Assembly (NCBI RefSeq): GCF_039534165.1
Contig: NZ_BAAAUX010000016.1
Location: forward strand, 310,001 to 374,000
Direction: 5' to 3'
Origin: Saccharopolyspora_D taberi
Lineage (GTDB): Bacteria; Actinomycetota; Actinomycetes; Mycobacteriales; Pseudonocardiaceae
Length of the DNA stretch: 64,000 nt
The notes under the pieces are model-generated. The model had not been told where the DNA came from. It ran no database searches and was given only the letters and a program-made list of their open reading frames with translations. Made by a program: the position numbers and the translations under genes. Every line of letters starts with the position of its first letter. Position 1 is the first letter of the stretch. Shown one piece after another: positions 36,487 to 44,326 of this stretch.

Positions 36487-37116
36487 GTGAGCAACAGCAA
36501 CGGCACGATCGCGCCCGAGCTCTCGATGCCGGAGTTCTACGACCCGCCCGCCGAACCGATCGGGCTGTACAACCGGTGGTACGAGCGCGCCGTTGAGCAC
36601 GGCGTGCAGGAGGCGAACGCGCTGGCGTTCGCCACCGTCGACGAGCGGGGCCGGGCCTGGAGCCGGATGATCCGCGTGATCGAGGTCAGTGAGGAGGGCC
36701 TGCTGTTCGCCACCCACGCGCACAGCCAGAAGGGCCGCGACCTGGCGACCACGCCGTGGGCGTCGGGGGTGCTCTACTGGCCGGAGCTCAAGCAGCAGGT
36801 CATCCTCGGCGGCCCGGTTTCGCGGCTGTCCGACGAGAAGTCCGACGAGCTGTGGTACCGCCGCCCGCCGGCGACCAACGCGATCTCGGTGGTGGCGAGG
36901 CAGAGCGACCCGCTCGACGACGAGGACGCGCTGCGCGCCGAGGCGCGGAGGCTGGCCGACCGCGGCGAGCAGCTGCCGCGCCCGAACGGCTTCGGTGCGT
37001 ACCGGATGGCGTTGCACGCCATCGAGTTCTGGCACGACGGCACCGAGCGCCTGCACCTGCGCTTGCGCTACGACTGGGAGAACGGTGCTTGGAGGAGCAA
37101 CCGCCTTCATCCGTGA
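36487..37116 (+). CDS. phzG: PhzG, FMN-dependent phenazine oxidase
   Basis: A 209-residue flavoprotein of the pyridoxamine 5'-phosphate oxidase family. It oxidises hexahydro- and tetrahydrophenazine intermediates towards phenazine-1-carboxylate or phenazine-1,6-dicarboxylate. Typical text includes YERAVEHGVQEANALAFATV, THAHSQKGRDLATTPWASGV, WPELKQQVILGGPVSRLS and FWHDGTERLHLRLRY. The start is GTG with AGGAGA upstream. It ends the core operon, and a perfect bidirectional terminator follows. Confidence 0.93.
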   Translation: MSNSNGTIAPELSMPEFYDPPAEPIGLYNRWYERAVEHGVQEANALAFATVDERGRAWSRMIRVIEVSEEGLLFATHAHSQKGRDLATTPWASGVLYWPELKQQVILGGPVSRLSDEKSDELWYRRPPATNAISVVARQSDPLDDEDALRAEARRLADRGEQLPRPNGFGAYRMALHAIEFWHDGTERLHLRLRYDWENGAWRSNRLHP

Positions 37117-37148
37117 GTGGTCCTTTGTGGACCCTCCTGGGGGTCGGC

Positions 37149-37189
37149 CCTTGAGGGGCCGAAGCGGTATTGGCTTCGGCCCCTCAAGG
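37149..37189. terminator. Bidirectional terminator between phzG and LysR gene
   Basis: CCTTGAGGGGCCGAAGC and GCTTCGGCCCCTCAAGG form a perfect 17-bp stem around GGTATTG. It lies between the convergent ends of phzG and the LysR gene and overlaps the LysR stop region. Confidence 0.85.
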
Positions 37190-38074
37190 CGCGGTCTCGG
37201 CGAGTGCCTGGGCGAAAGCGCGCACCCGAGCGGTTTCGTGCCCGCGGTGCCAGACCGGTCCCAGCACCGAGTCGGGCAGCCCGGTGACCGGGACGTACCG
37301 GATGGTGCTGCGGTGGTGGTAGGCCGACGTCGGCTGGCACAGCAGCATCGCGCCGCGACCGGCCGCGACGAGCGTCAGCCCTTCCTGGAGCGTGCAGACC
37401 CGCGGTCCCCGCGCAACGTCCAGCCCGCCGGGCGTGGTCTCGGGCGCGGTGGCGCGCCGCCAGTACTCGGGAGCCGGGCCGGCGAGCCCGATCAGCGTGC
37501 ACTCGGCGAGGTCCTCGGCGCTCAGCGCGCCGCGCCCGGCCAGCGGGTGGCCGGCGGGGACCGCGAGGGTCTGCTGGGAGCGGGAGAAGACCGGACCGGC
37601 CACCAGGTCGGGTTCGGCCACCGGGTGCACCAGCATCGCGAGGTCGACCTCGTGGCCGCGCAGCGCGCTGAACGGGTCGGCCAGCGGGATCTCGATGACT
37701 TCGGTGGTGCAGCCGGGATGCCGCTGCTGGAAAAGCGCGATGGCACTGGTGATCTCGTCGTGGACGCTGCCCTGGAACCCGATGCGCAGCGTGCCCTCGA
37801 CCCCGCGCGCGGCCGAGCGGGCGTCCTCGACGGTCCCGGCGAGGACGTCGTAGGCCGGGCGCAGGCCGGTGACGAAGCGCTGCCCGAGCGGGGTGAGCCG
37901 GACCCGGCGGCTCGTGCGTTCCACGAGGGTCGCGCCGATCCGCCGCTCCAGGGCCCGCAGGAGCTGGCTGACCCTGCCCTGCGACACGTGGAGCCGTTCG
38001 GCGGCGCGGCCGAAGTGCAGTTCCTCGGCGAGCGCGAGGAAGCACTCCAGCTCGCGGATCTCCAGTCGGTCCAC
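37184..38074 (-). CDS. LysR-family regulator, divergent from MFS exporter
   Basis: A 296-residue LysR protein. The HTH (residues 3-60) reads EIRELECFLALAEELHFGRA, then ERLHVSQGRVSQLLRALERR. The effector domain follows, with GTLRIGFQGSVHDEI near residue 90 and GRGAMLLCQP near 230. I use the GTG at 38074 (GGAAGG upstream); an ATG thirteen codons earlier is in frame. The gene is back-to-back with an MFS transporter, with about 90 bases shared. LysR/transporter pairs of this kind are usually a regulator and its efflux target, and here a phenazine is a reasonable inducer. Confidence 0.87.
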   Translation of the reverse strand: MDRLEIRELECFLALAEELHFGRAAERLHVSQGRVSQLLRALERRIGATLVERTSRRVRLTPLGQRFVTGLRPAYDVLAGTVEDARSAARGVEGTLRIGFQGSVHDEITSAIALFQQRHPGCTTEVIEIPLADPFSALRGHEVDLAMLVHPVAEPDLVAGPVFSRSQQTLAVPAGHPLAGRGALSAEDLAECTLIGLAGPAPEYWRRATAPETTPGGLDVARGPRVCTLQEGLTLVAAGRGAMLLCQPTSAYHHRSTIRYVPVTGLPDSVLGPVWHRGHETARVRAFAQALAETAP

Positions 38075-38162
38075 TCCCGGCCTTCCATCGATGAGTCCCG
38101 CTAATACAAGCATCCAGAACTCGTCGTTGTTCCCAAGCGCCCGCGGCAGTTGGCTGGGACGC

Positions 38163-39356
38163 ATGGTGCAAGTGGAAGAAACCGCTGGTACGCGGGGAAT
38201 GGCCGCGGTCGTGGCCGTGGCGCTCGGCACGTTCGCGGTGGTCACCTCCGAGATGATCCCGGTCGGGCTGCTCACCCCGATCGGCCGAGCCCTGGCGGTC
38301 ACCGAGGGCGTCGCCGGGCTGACGCTGACGATCACCGGCCTGGTCGCCGCGCTGTCCGCGCCGCTGCTGACGCCGGCGCTGGGCCGGTTCGACCGCCGCG
38401 CGGTGCTCGTGGCGCTCATGCTGCTGCTGGCCGCGGCGAACCTGCTTTCGGCGTGGTCGCCGAACTTCGGCGTCATGGTCGTGGCCCGGGCGCTGGTGGG
38501 CGTGGGCATGGGCGGCGTGTGGGCCATCGCCGCCGGGCTGGGCGGCAGGCTGGTGCCGCCCCGGCTGGCGGGCACCGCGACCTCGCTGATCTTCAGCGGA
38601 ATCGCGGTCGCGTCGGTGCTGGGCGTGCCCGCCGGCACTTACGTCGGGGAGCTCGCGGGTTGGCGAGCGGCGTTCGTGGCGATCGCGGCGCTGGCCTTCG
38701 CCGTCGCGCTGGCCATGGCCGTGCTGCTGCCGAAGTTGCCCGCGGAGCAGGAGATCCGCGTCGGCGGGGTGTTCCGGCTGCTCGGAAAGCCCGAACTGCG
38801 GACCGGACTCCTCGTGGTGGCGCTGGTGGTCACCGCGCACTTCGCGGCCTACACCTACGTCCGCCCGGCCTTGGAGCAGCTGTCCGGTGTCGGCGCGGGA
38901 ATGATCGGCACGCTGCTGCTGGTGTACGGAATCGCCGGTGTCTTCGGCAACTTCCTCGCGGGCGCGGGAGCCGCGCGGTCGCCGCACCGGACCCTGGTGG
39001 TGATCGGCGTGGTGTTGGCCGCGACGTTGCTGCTGATCCCGCTGCTTGGTGGGTCGGTGCTGACCGCGGGCGTGCTGCTTGTGGTGTGGGGCCTGGCCTA
39101 CGGCGGTGTCTCGGTGAGCACGCAGACCTGGGTGCTGCTGTCGGCGCCGGAGGCCAAGGAAGCGGCGTCCTCGCTGTTCGTCGCGGTGTTCAACGGCGTC
39201 ATCGCGCTGGGCGCGCTGGTCGGCGGTCAGGTCGTGGACGCCGCCGGGGTGTCCGCTGTGCTGTGGCTGGGAGCCGCGCTGGCGGCGGTCGCGGCGCTGA
39301 CCTCCCTGGCCGGCCGGGCGCCCCGGGTCAGTTCGGCTCGCCCAGCGGATCGGTGA
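38163..39356 (+). CDS. MFS efflux transporter (DHA1 type)
   Basis: A 397-residue protein with 12 predicted membrane helices. The AraJ/chloramphenicol-exporter subgroup signature is clear: TFAVVTSEMIPVGLLTPIGR in helix 1, LLTPALGRFDRRAVLVALML in the 2-3 loop, VGVGMGGVWAIAAGLGGRLV in helix 4 and VASVLGVPAGTYVGELAGWRAAF in helix 5 (motif C). It probably exports the phenazine or gives self-resistance. It is divergent from the LysR gene at 37184 and closes the cluster on the right. The ATG at 38163 is chosen by family alignment. Confidence 0.87.
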   Translation: MVQVEETAGTRGMAAVVAVALGTFAVVTSEMIPVGLLTPIGRALAVTEGVAGLTLTITGLVAALSAPLLTPALGRFDRRAVLVALMLLLAAANLLSAWSPNFGVMVVARALVGVGMGGVWAIAAGLGGRLVPPRLAGTATSLIFSGIAVASVLGVPAGTYVGELAGWRAAFVAIAALAFAVALAMAVLLPKLPAEQEIRVGGVFRLLGKPELRTGLLVVALVVTAHFAAYTYVRPALEQLSGVGAGMIGTLLLVYGIAGVFGNFLAGAGAARSPHRTLVVIGVVLAATLLLIPLLGGSVLTAGVLLVVWGLAYGGVSVSTQTWVLLSAPEAKEAASSLFVAVFNGVIALGALVGGQVVDAAGVSAVLWLGAALAAVAALTSLAGRAPRVSSARPADR

Positions 39357-39437
39357 CGAACGGCCCGCCGAGGTCGACGCGATGCTCGACGTCCTCGGCG
39401 GCGGAACCTCCGGTGTCCCGCAGGAAGCGAGCCGACG

Positions 39438-40604
39438 ATGACCCCGGACGGCCCGACCCTGGTCAGCGCGGCTGCGGTCATCGCGGCTGCGGGAGGCCGG
39501 ATGAAGGTCACCGGCTACTGCTACCCCTGGGACGTCGAGCCCGGCTTCGCCGACCGGGTGCTGGACCTCGGCGTGGACGAGGTCGCCGTCGCGGTTTCCT
39601 ACCACAGCGCCCGGGCGGCCACGCCCTGGTCGCGGGAGCGGACGTCGGTGGTGGCGCGGCACGCGGCCCTCTACCGGCCGGTGCGGAGCGGCGCGTGGGG
39701 CAGGCTCCGGCCCGCGTCGGCGGACTGGGTCTCGGAGGACAGCGCAGGCGACGCCGTGGCCGCGCTGCGCGAGGCCGGGATTCCGGTCGCCGCCTGGCTC
39801 GTGCTGACCCACAATTCCTTGCTGGGAACGGAGTTTCCCGACCTCGCGGTGCGCAACTGCTTCGGCGAGAGCTACCCGTGGGCGCTGTGCCCGGCGTGGG
39901 AGGACGTGCGCTCCTACGCGGCGACGCTGACCGCCGAGGCGTTGGCCGATCTCGACGTCGGCTCGGTGGTGCTGGAAGCGTGCGGCCAGCTGGGCGCGAT
40001 CCACCAGCACCAGCACGAGAAGACCGACGCGGTGTGGTCACCCGCCGTGGCCCGGCTGCTGTCGGTGTGCTGTTGCACGGCGTGCGCGAGCCGGTGGGGC
40101 GATGACGCGCAGGCGATCCGCGGTCTCCTTCGCGCCGAGGTGTGGCGGCTTCTCGCCTCGGGAGACCTGGACGCGGTGGACGACGGATTGCCCGCTGAAG
40201 TCCGGGATCTGCTGCTGGCGACCAGGCACCGGTCGGCCGACGAGCTCCGGCGCGCGGTCCTCGGCCGGGCAGGGGAGCGGCGGGTGGTCCTGCACGGAGC
40301 TGCCGATCCTTGGGCGACGGGTGCGCTGCCCGGGCTCACTGCGTCGGCAGCCGAGGACGTAGACGCCGTCGTGCTGCCGTGCTGGACTCCCGGTCCCGGC
40401 ACGCTCGCCGCTGTCCGATCGATGTCCACAGTGGAGGTCGGAGCATATGTGACCGCTGTGGCGGTGAATCCGCTGCCGGACGGCTACGTCAGCGATCTCC
40501 GGGCCGCCGGCGCGGACGAACTGCACCTCTACCACCTCGGCCTTGCGGGCCCCGCGCGCTGGGGGCACCTGCGCGGCGCTGTGCGGGAGGCGCGTGCGGG
40601 GTGA
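39438..40604 (+). CDS. Conserved hypothetical protein, possible barrel enzyme
   Basis: A 388-residue soluble protein of unknown function. From residue 22 (MKVTGYCYPWDVEPGFADRV), the alternating strand-helix pattern (VDEVAVAVSYHSARA, AGIPVAAWLVLTHN, DVGSVVLEACGQLGA) suggests a TIM-barrel-like domain. A CCCTACASRWGDDA segment near residue 215 could bind metal. The C-terminal third carries another strand series (VVLPCWTPGPGTLAAV). No family name comes to mind. In-frame ATGs at 39438 and 39501 are both possible; the conserved-looking text begins at the second. It lies just outside the phenazine genes, and a role in them is not supported. Confidence 0.65.
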   Translation: MTPDGPTLVSAAAVIAAAGGRMKVTGYCYPWDVEPGFADRVLDLGVDEVAVAVSYHSARAATPWSRERTSVVARHAALYRPVRSGAWGRLRPASADWVSEDSAGDAVAALREAGIPVAAWLVLTHNSLLGTEFPDLAVRNCFGESYPWALCPAWEDVRSYAATLTAEALADLDVGSVVLEACGQLGAIHQHQHEKTDAVWSPAVARLLSVCCCTACASRWGDDAQAIRGLLRAEVWRLLASGDLDAVDDGLPAEVRDLLLATRHRSADELRRAVLGRAGERRVVLHGAADPWATGALPGLTASAAEDVDAVVLPCWTPGPGTLAAVRSMSTVEVGAYVTAVAVNPLPDGYVSDLRAAGADELHLYHLGLAGPARWGHLRGAVREARAG

Positions 40605-40660
40605 CTCCGAGACCGGGGGCTCGCTCGGGAACACGGCGGCGGGAGCGGGCCCCCACCCTC

Positions 40661-40695
40661 GTGGAGCGGGTGCCGTCCGGCGGCACCCGCTCCAC
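40661..40695. terminator. Terminator hairpin downstream of 39438 gene
   Basis: GTGGAGCGGGTGCCG and CGGCACCCGCTCCAC form a perfect 15-bp stem around TCCGG, about 55 bases after the stop codon. Confidence 0.75.
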
Positions 40696-40989
40696 CGGCG
40701 GTTCAGAGCGTCCCGTCGCTCACCTTGAAATCGCGGAACTGAACTGCCCCACAAGCTGCCCGGCCTCTACGGCGGACCGCCCGGGCACTCCAGCGGCGGC
40801 GAGCCCAAGGCCACCGTCTACGTCTACGACCCGTCGCAGGGCGGCGGCTACGGCGAGGAAGGAACGGGCGGCGGTTCGGCCGTGACTGGTAATTGCCCGT
40901 ACGCCAGGCAGCAGACACCGGGGAGACGGTTCCCGGTCAAGGCGAACCCGGGCGCCCGCTGTCGGACCCCGGCTCTAGTCTCGTCGCCC
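40696..40989. other. Intergenic stretch with possible gene debris
   Basis: No complete gene. A plus-strand frame reads KLPGLYGGPPGHSSGGEPKA, then TVYVYDPSQGGGYGEEG, which looks like part of a real protein but has no start and no recognisable family. It runs in frame into the methyltransferase at 40990, which has its own GTG start. It is probably the remnant of a deleted gene. Confidence 0.35.
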
Positions 40990-41610
40990 GTGACCGATCA
41001 TCTCCGTGCGACCGCGGACGCCTACGACGCCGTTGCCTCCCTCTACACCGAAATGGCCCGAAACGAGCTCGACGACCTCCCGCTGGACCGCGCGGTGCTC
41101 GCCGCGTTCGCCGAGCTGGCGCGTGGCGCCGGACCCGTCGCCGAGCTGGGGTGCGGTTCCGGCAGGGTGGCCGCGCACCTGCGGGACCTGGGCCTGGACA
41201 TGTCCGGCGTCGACCTCTCGCCCGCGCTGATCGAGCTGGCCCGCCAGGAGTACCCGGACCTGCGGTTCGAGATCGGTTCCATGGACGCGCTGGACCTGGC
41301 CGACGGTGCGCTGGGCGGCATCGTGGCGTGGTACTCGGTCATCCACGCCCCGCCTCAGGAGATCCCCTCGTACTTCGCCGAGTTCGCCCGGGTCCTCGCA
41401 CCCGGCGGCCACCTGCTGCTCGGCTTCTTCGAGGGCGAGCCGCTCACTGCGTTCGACCACAAGGTGGTGACGGCCTACCGCTGGCCGATCGACGAGCTGG
41501 CGAAGCTCGCGGGCGAGGCCGGCTTCGCCGAAGTCGGGCGGATGCTGCGCGAAGCGCGCGAGGGGGAGCGGCCGTTCCGCCGCGGCCACCTGCTGATGAC
41601 CCGCGGCTGA
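40990..41610 (+). CDS. Class I SAM-dependent methyltransferase
   Basis: A 206-residue small-molecule methyltransferase. Motif I reads VAELGCGSGRVAAHLRDLGL (about residue 48), followed by SGVDLSPALIELARQ, the DALDLADGALGGIVAWYSV strand and RVLAPGGHLLLGFFEG. The start is a GTG at 40990 by domain alignment. It is a general methyltransferase-11-like protein with no visible partner, and the substrate is unknown. It lies 157 bases before the Crp/Fnr gene, and I see no link to the phenazine genes beyond distance. Confidence 0.82.
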   Translation: MTDHLRATADAYDAVASLYTEMARNELDDLPLDRAVLAAFAELARGAGPVAELGCGSGRVAAHLRDLGLDMSGVDLSPALIELARQEYPDLRFEIGSMDALDLADGALGGIVAWYSVIHAPPQEIPSYFAEFARVLAPGGHLLLGFFEGEPLTAFDHKVVTAYRWPIDELAKLAGEAGFAEVGRMLREAREGERPFRRGHLLMTRG

Positions 41611-41767
41611 CGGATCGCGATTTCGCCGCCGCCCATCGCGATTTCCCTGAATTCCGCTCAAAAGAATACCGAGGCGCGCACTTCCGCCGAAGGTACCGCC
41701 GAACGACCGCGGCCGCGTGCCACAATTTCGCGAGAACTGCTGCTGATTCGGCCGGGTGGGTGGACTG

Positions 41768-42439
41768 ATGGCAGATCTGTCGGGCTTCGGCGCTTCCATG
41801 GGACCCGGTCGCTGGGCGGAGCTGGTGGAGCTCGGAGTACCGCGCACCTACGAACCGGACGAGACCCTGATGCGCGAGGGGGACGAGGGCCACGCGGTCC
41901 ACGTCCTGGTGAGCGGCAGGGTGAAGGTCCGGATAGCGCGCTCCGAGCGCGGCGAAGTGCCCAGCGCGGTCCGCTTTCCCGGCGAGGTGCTCGGCGACAT
42001 CGCCGTCTACAGCGGCGGGCGGCGGACCGCGACGGTCGTCGCGATCGACCGGTGCGTGGTGCGGGTGGTGGCGGCGGCGGATTTCCGCCGCTTCATCGAG
42101 GACAACGCGCTGGGCTGGCTGGTGGCGCGGCACTTCATGAACCGGGCGCAGGAAGCCGAGCGGCACTGGACCGAACTCGCCGTGGTTCCGCTGCCGCAGC
42201 GGATGTGCCGGACGATCCTGCGGTTCGCAGCCGACGACCGGGAAGGCCGCCGCGTGCTGGACCTGAACATGTCCCAGGAGGAGTTCGGCCGGATGTGCGG
42301 CGCGTCGCGCAACGCGGTCGGCGAGGTCCTGCGGCAGCTGCGCGAGCGGGCCATCGTCGAAACCCAATGGCGGTCGATGGTCGTCCTGGACGTTCCCGCG
42401 CTGGAACGGTATGCCAATGGGGATATTCCAGGCGATTGA
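41768..42439 (+). CDS. Crp/Fnr-family regulator
   Basis: A 223-residue regulator. The cyclic-nucleotide-binding-type beta barrel (residues about 15-120) has LMREGDEGHAVHVLVSGRVK and FPGEVLGDIAVYSGGRRTATV, close to the Crp phosphate-binding cassette. The C-terminal winged helix has LNMSQEEFGRMCGASRNAVG, then EVLRQLRERAIVE. The gene is followed after 99 bases by a protein with a nucleotide-cyclase-like domain, so a cyclic nucleotide made by that neighbour could be its ligand. A palindrome lies in the gap. An in-frame GTG at 41756 is an alternative start. Confidence 0.87.
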   Translation: MADLSGFGASMGPGRWAELVELGVPRTYEPDETLMREGDEGHAVHVLVSGRVKVRIARSERGEVPSAVRFPGEVLGDIAVYSGGRRTATVVAIDRCVVRVVAAADFRRFIEDNALGWLVARHFMNRAQEAERHWTELAVVPLPQRMCRTILRFAADDREGRRVLDLNMSQEEFGRMCGASRNAVGEVLRQLRERAIVETQWRSMVVLDVPALERYANGDIPGD

Positions 42440-42460
42440 TGACGAAAAAATTCCATCTTA

Positions 42461-42476
42461 TGCCCATTTCTGGGCA
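42461..42476. promoter_or_regulatory. Palindrome before the cyclase-FHA operon
   Basis: TGCCCA, TTTC and TGGGCA form a perfect 6-bp inverted repeat, 63 bases before the cyclase-FHA start and 22 bases after the Crp/Fnr stop, in an AT-rich patch (GACGAAAAAATTCC). Size and position fit a Crp/Fnr-type operator. Confidence 0.45.
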
Positions 42477-42538
42477 GTGGTCCTCGGAAGATCGGGTCAC
42501 AGTGGCGTCCGGATGGCCCACCTTTCCCGAGGAAACCC

Positions 42539-44326
42539 ATGGAATCTTTCGGACCCCGGTTCAGCCGGGAGCTGCCCAACTACGTCGCGCTGCTGGCGGT
42601 GGACCTGGAGAGGTTCAGCAGGCATCCCAGCAGCGAACTGCCCAAGCTGAGCACCGCGATACCGCGGATCCTCGAAGAAGCGATGCGCAGGTCCGGCCTG
42701 GACTGGTCGGCGGGGAGGTTCCCGCAGTCGACCGGTGACGGCTACGTCCTGGGACTGCCCGCCGAGCAGACGCCGTTCCTGCTGCACCCGTTCCTCGGCG
42801 AACTGCAACGGGTGCTGGCCGAGGAGTCGGCGAAGTCGACCGCGGAGAGCTTCGGCCTGCGGATGCGGGTCGGCATCCACCTCGGCGCGCTGCCCGACAG
42901 CGGCGGTGCCCGGCCGGGAGACGGCGTCGGCAAGGCAATGAACGACGTCCACCGGCTGCTGGACTGCGCGCCGCTGCGCGAGGTCCTCCAGCGGACGGAC
43001 CCGGAGGTCACCCTCATGGCCGCCGTGGTGTCCAAGCGCGTGTTCACCGACGTGGTGGAGGCCGGGTACACCGCGCTGAAGCCCGGCGAGCTGATCCGGG
43101 AGCACGTGCGGGTCAAGCAGTTCGCGGAGGACGCGTGGCTGTACGTGCCGGCGCCGTCCGCGTCGTCGGCGGACGCAGCCGAGCCCGAGCCGACCCCGGC
43201 GGCGATCACGAACACCAACGACGGCAATCCGAGCGGATTCCTGCTCCAGAGCGGGGAGATCACCAACAGCCACATCAGCTACTCCGCCGAGCCCGGGCCG
43301 TCGGTCTACCCGGTGCCCGGAGCCGAGATCACCTCCGCGCGCGACTGGTTCGTGCCGCCTCCGGGGTTCGACCGGGCCAGGGAAGTGCTGCACGCCCAGC
43401 ACCTGCTCGTGCTGATCGCCGACCCCGGCGGACGCCGGGTCACGGCGCTGCACCTGCTCGACGAGCTGTCCGCCAAGACCGGCATCAGCCTGGTCGACGT
43501 GGTGCCGCGCTGGACCCGCCCAGAGGTGGGCGGCCTGCCGCTGCACACCGGGTGCGGGTACGTGCTCAACCTCAACGACCCGGTCACCGACCGGACCAAC
43601 GACTCGTTCGCCGAGGACCTGCGGACCCACGCGGCCAGGCTGGTGGACCGCGGGTCGTACCTGGTCGTCACGGTCCCGCGCGAGCTCTGGCGGGACTGCG
43701 CGCCCGCGGCCGGGCTGGCGGTCGAGCTGGGCAGGCCCGATCCGATGGCGGTGCTGGCGGCCCACCTGGAGCGGCTGGGCGCGGACTTCCCGGCCGAGCT
43801 GCCCGCGCTTCCGCCGGACATCGCCCCCGCCTCGGTCGTCGAGTGGGCCGAGCTGCACGCGTCCGGATTCGCACCGGGACCGCCGAAATCCACCGCGCAC
43901 CACCGGGAATCCCTGCGGATCACCGATCCGGACGGCGCGTACAGCGAGTACCGCCTGTGGGACGGCCACCGGTGCCGCACCGAGGTGACGCTCGGCCGCG
44001 AGGTCCCGGGCAGCGCGGCGCCGGACATCATCCTCGACGCAGGCCAGTGGAGTTGGGTGAGCCGGGACCACGCCCGCGTCGTGCGCGAGGGCGGCCAGTG
44101 GTGGCTCGACCCGCGCGGCCAGAACCCGCCGACGCTGCACCGCCGCGGAGCGTCGGGGCCGGAGACCGCAGGCACCCGCACGCGACTGCGGGACGGGGAC
44201 GTGATCCGCATCCAGCTCCGGCCGATGGACGGCCGGTCGCGGCACTGGAAGCTCGAGTTCCTGGACCCCCAGGAAACCGGCTCCGGTGCACCAGAACCCG
44301 AGGAACCAGAAGGAGAACAGCGATGA
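42539..44326 (+). CDS. Cyclase-like, degenerate P-loop and FHA domain protein
   Basis: A 595-residue multidomain protein. Residues 10-205 resemble class III nucleotide cyclases: Asp22 in LLAVDLERFS, Asp67 in STGDGYVLGLP, RMRVGIHLGALPD and NDVHRLLDCAPLREVL. Residues 265-420 (DWFVPPPGFDRAREVL, then HLLVLIADPGGRRVTALHLL) resemble small P-loop NTPase domains of actinobacterial conflict proteins, but the GxxGxGKT loop is degenerate. Residues 480-580 are an FHA domain (GR 486-487, VSRDHARVV, RLRDGDVIRIQ), which binds phosphothreonine. The FHA domain probably binds targets of the kinase encoded three genes downstream. Its stop overlaps the next start (ATGA). No membrane helix is seen. Confidence 0.78.
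   Translation: MESFGPRFSRELPNYVALLAVDLERFSRHPSSELPKLSTAIPRILEEAMRRSGLDWSAGRFPQSTGDGYVLGLPAEQTPFLLHPFLGELQRVLAEESAKSTAESFGLRMRVGIHLGALPDSGGARPGDGVGKAMNDVHRLLDCAPLREVLQRTDPEVTLMAAVVSKRVFTDVVEAGYTALKPGELIREHVRVKQFAEDAWLYVPAPSASSADAAEPEPTPAAITNTNDGNPSGFLLQSGEITNSHISYSAEPGPSVYPVPGAEITSARDWFVPPPGFDRAREVLHAQHLLVLIADPGGRRVTALHLLDELSAKTGISLVDVVPRWTRPEVGGLPLHTGCGYVLNLNDPVTDRTNDSFAEDLRTHAARLVDRGSYLVVTVPRELWRDCAPAAGLAVELGRPDPMAVLAAHLERLGADFPAELPALPPDIAPASVVEWAELHASGFAPGPPKSTAHHRESLRITDPDGAYSEYRLWDGHRCRTEVTLGREVPGSAAPDIILDAGQWSWVSRDHARVVREGGQWWLDPRGQNPPTLHRRGASGPETAGTRTRLRDGDVIRIQLRPMDGRSRHWKLEFLDPQETGSGAPEPEEPEGEQR

Noticed and set aside
39329..39437. C-terminal remnant of a minus-strand gene (text ending GGPFVTDPLGEPN)
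   Set aside because: The peptide looks protein-like and ends with a proper stop, but it is only about 30 residues, overlaps the MFS gene end and has no identifiable family.
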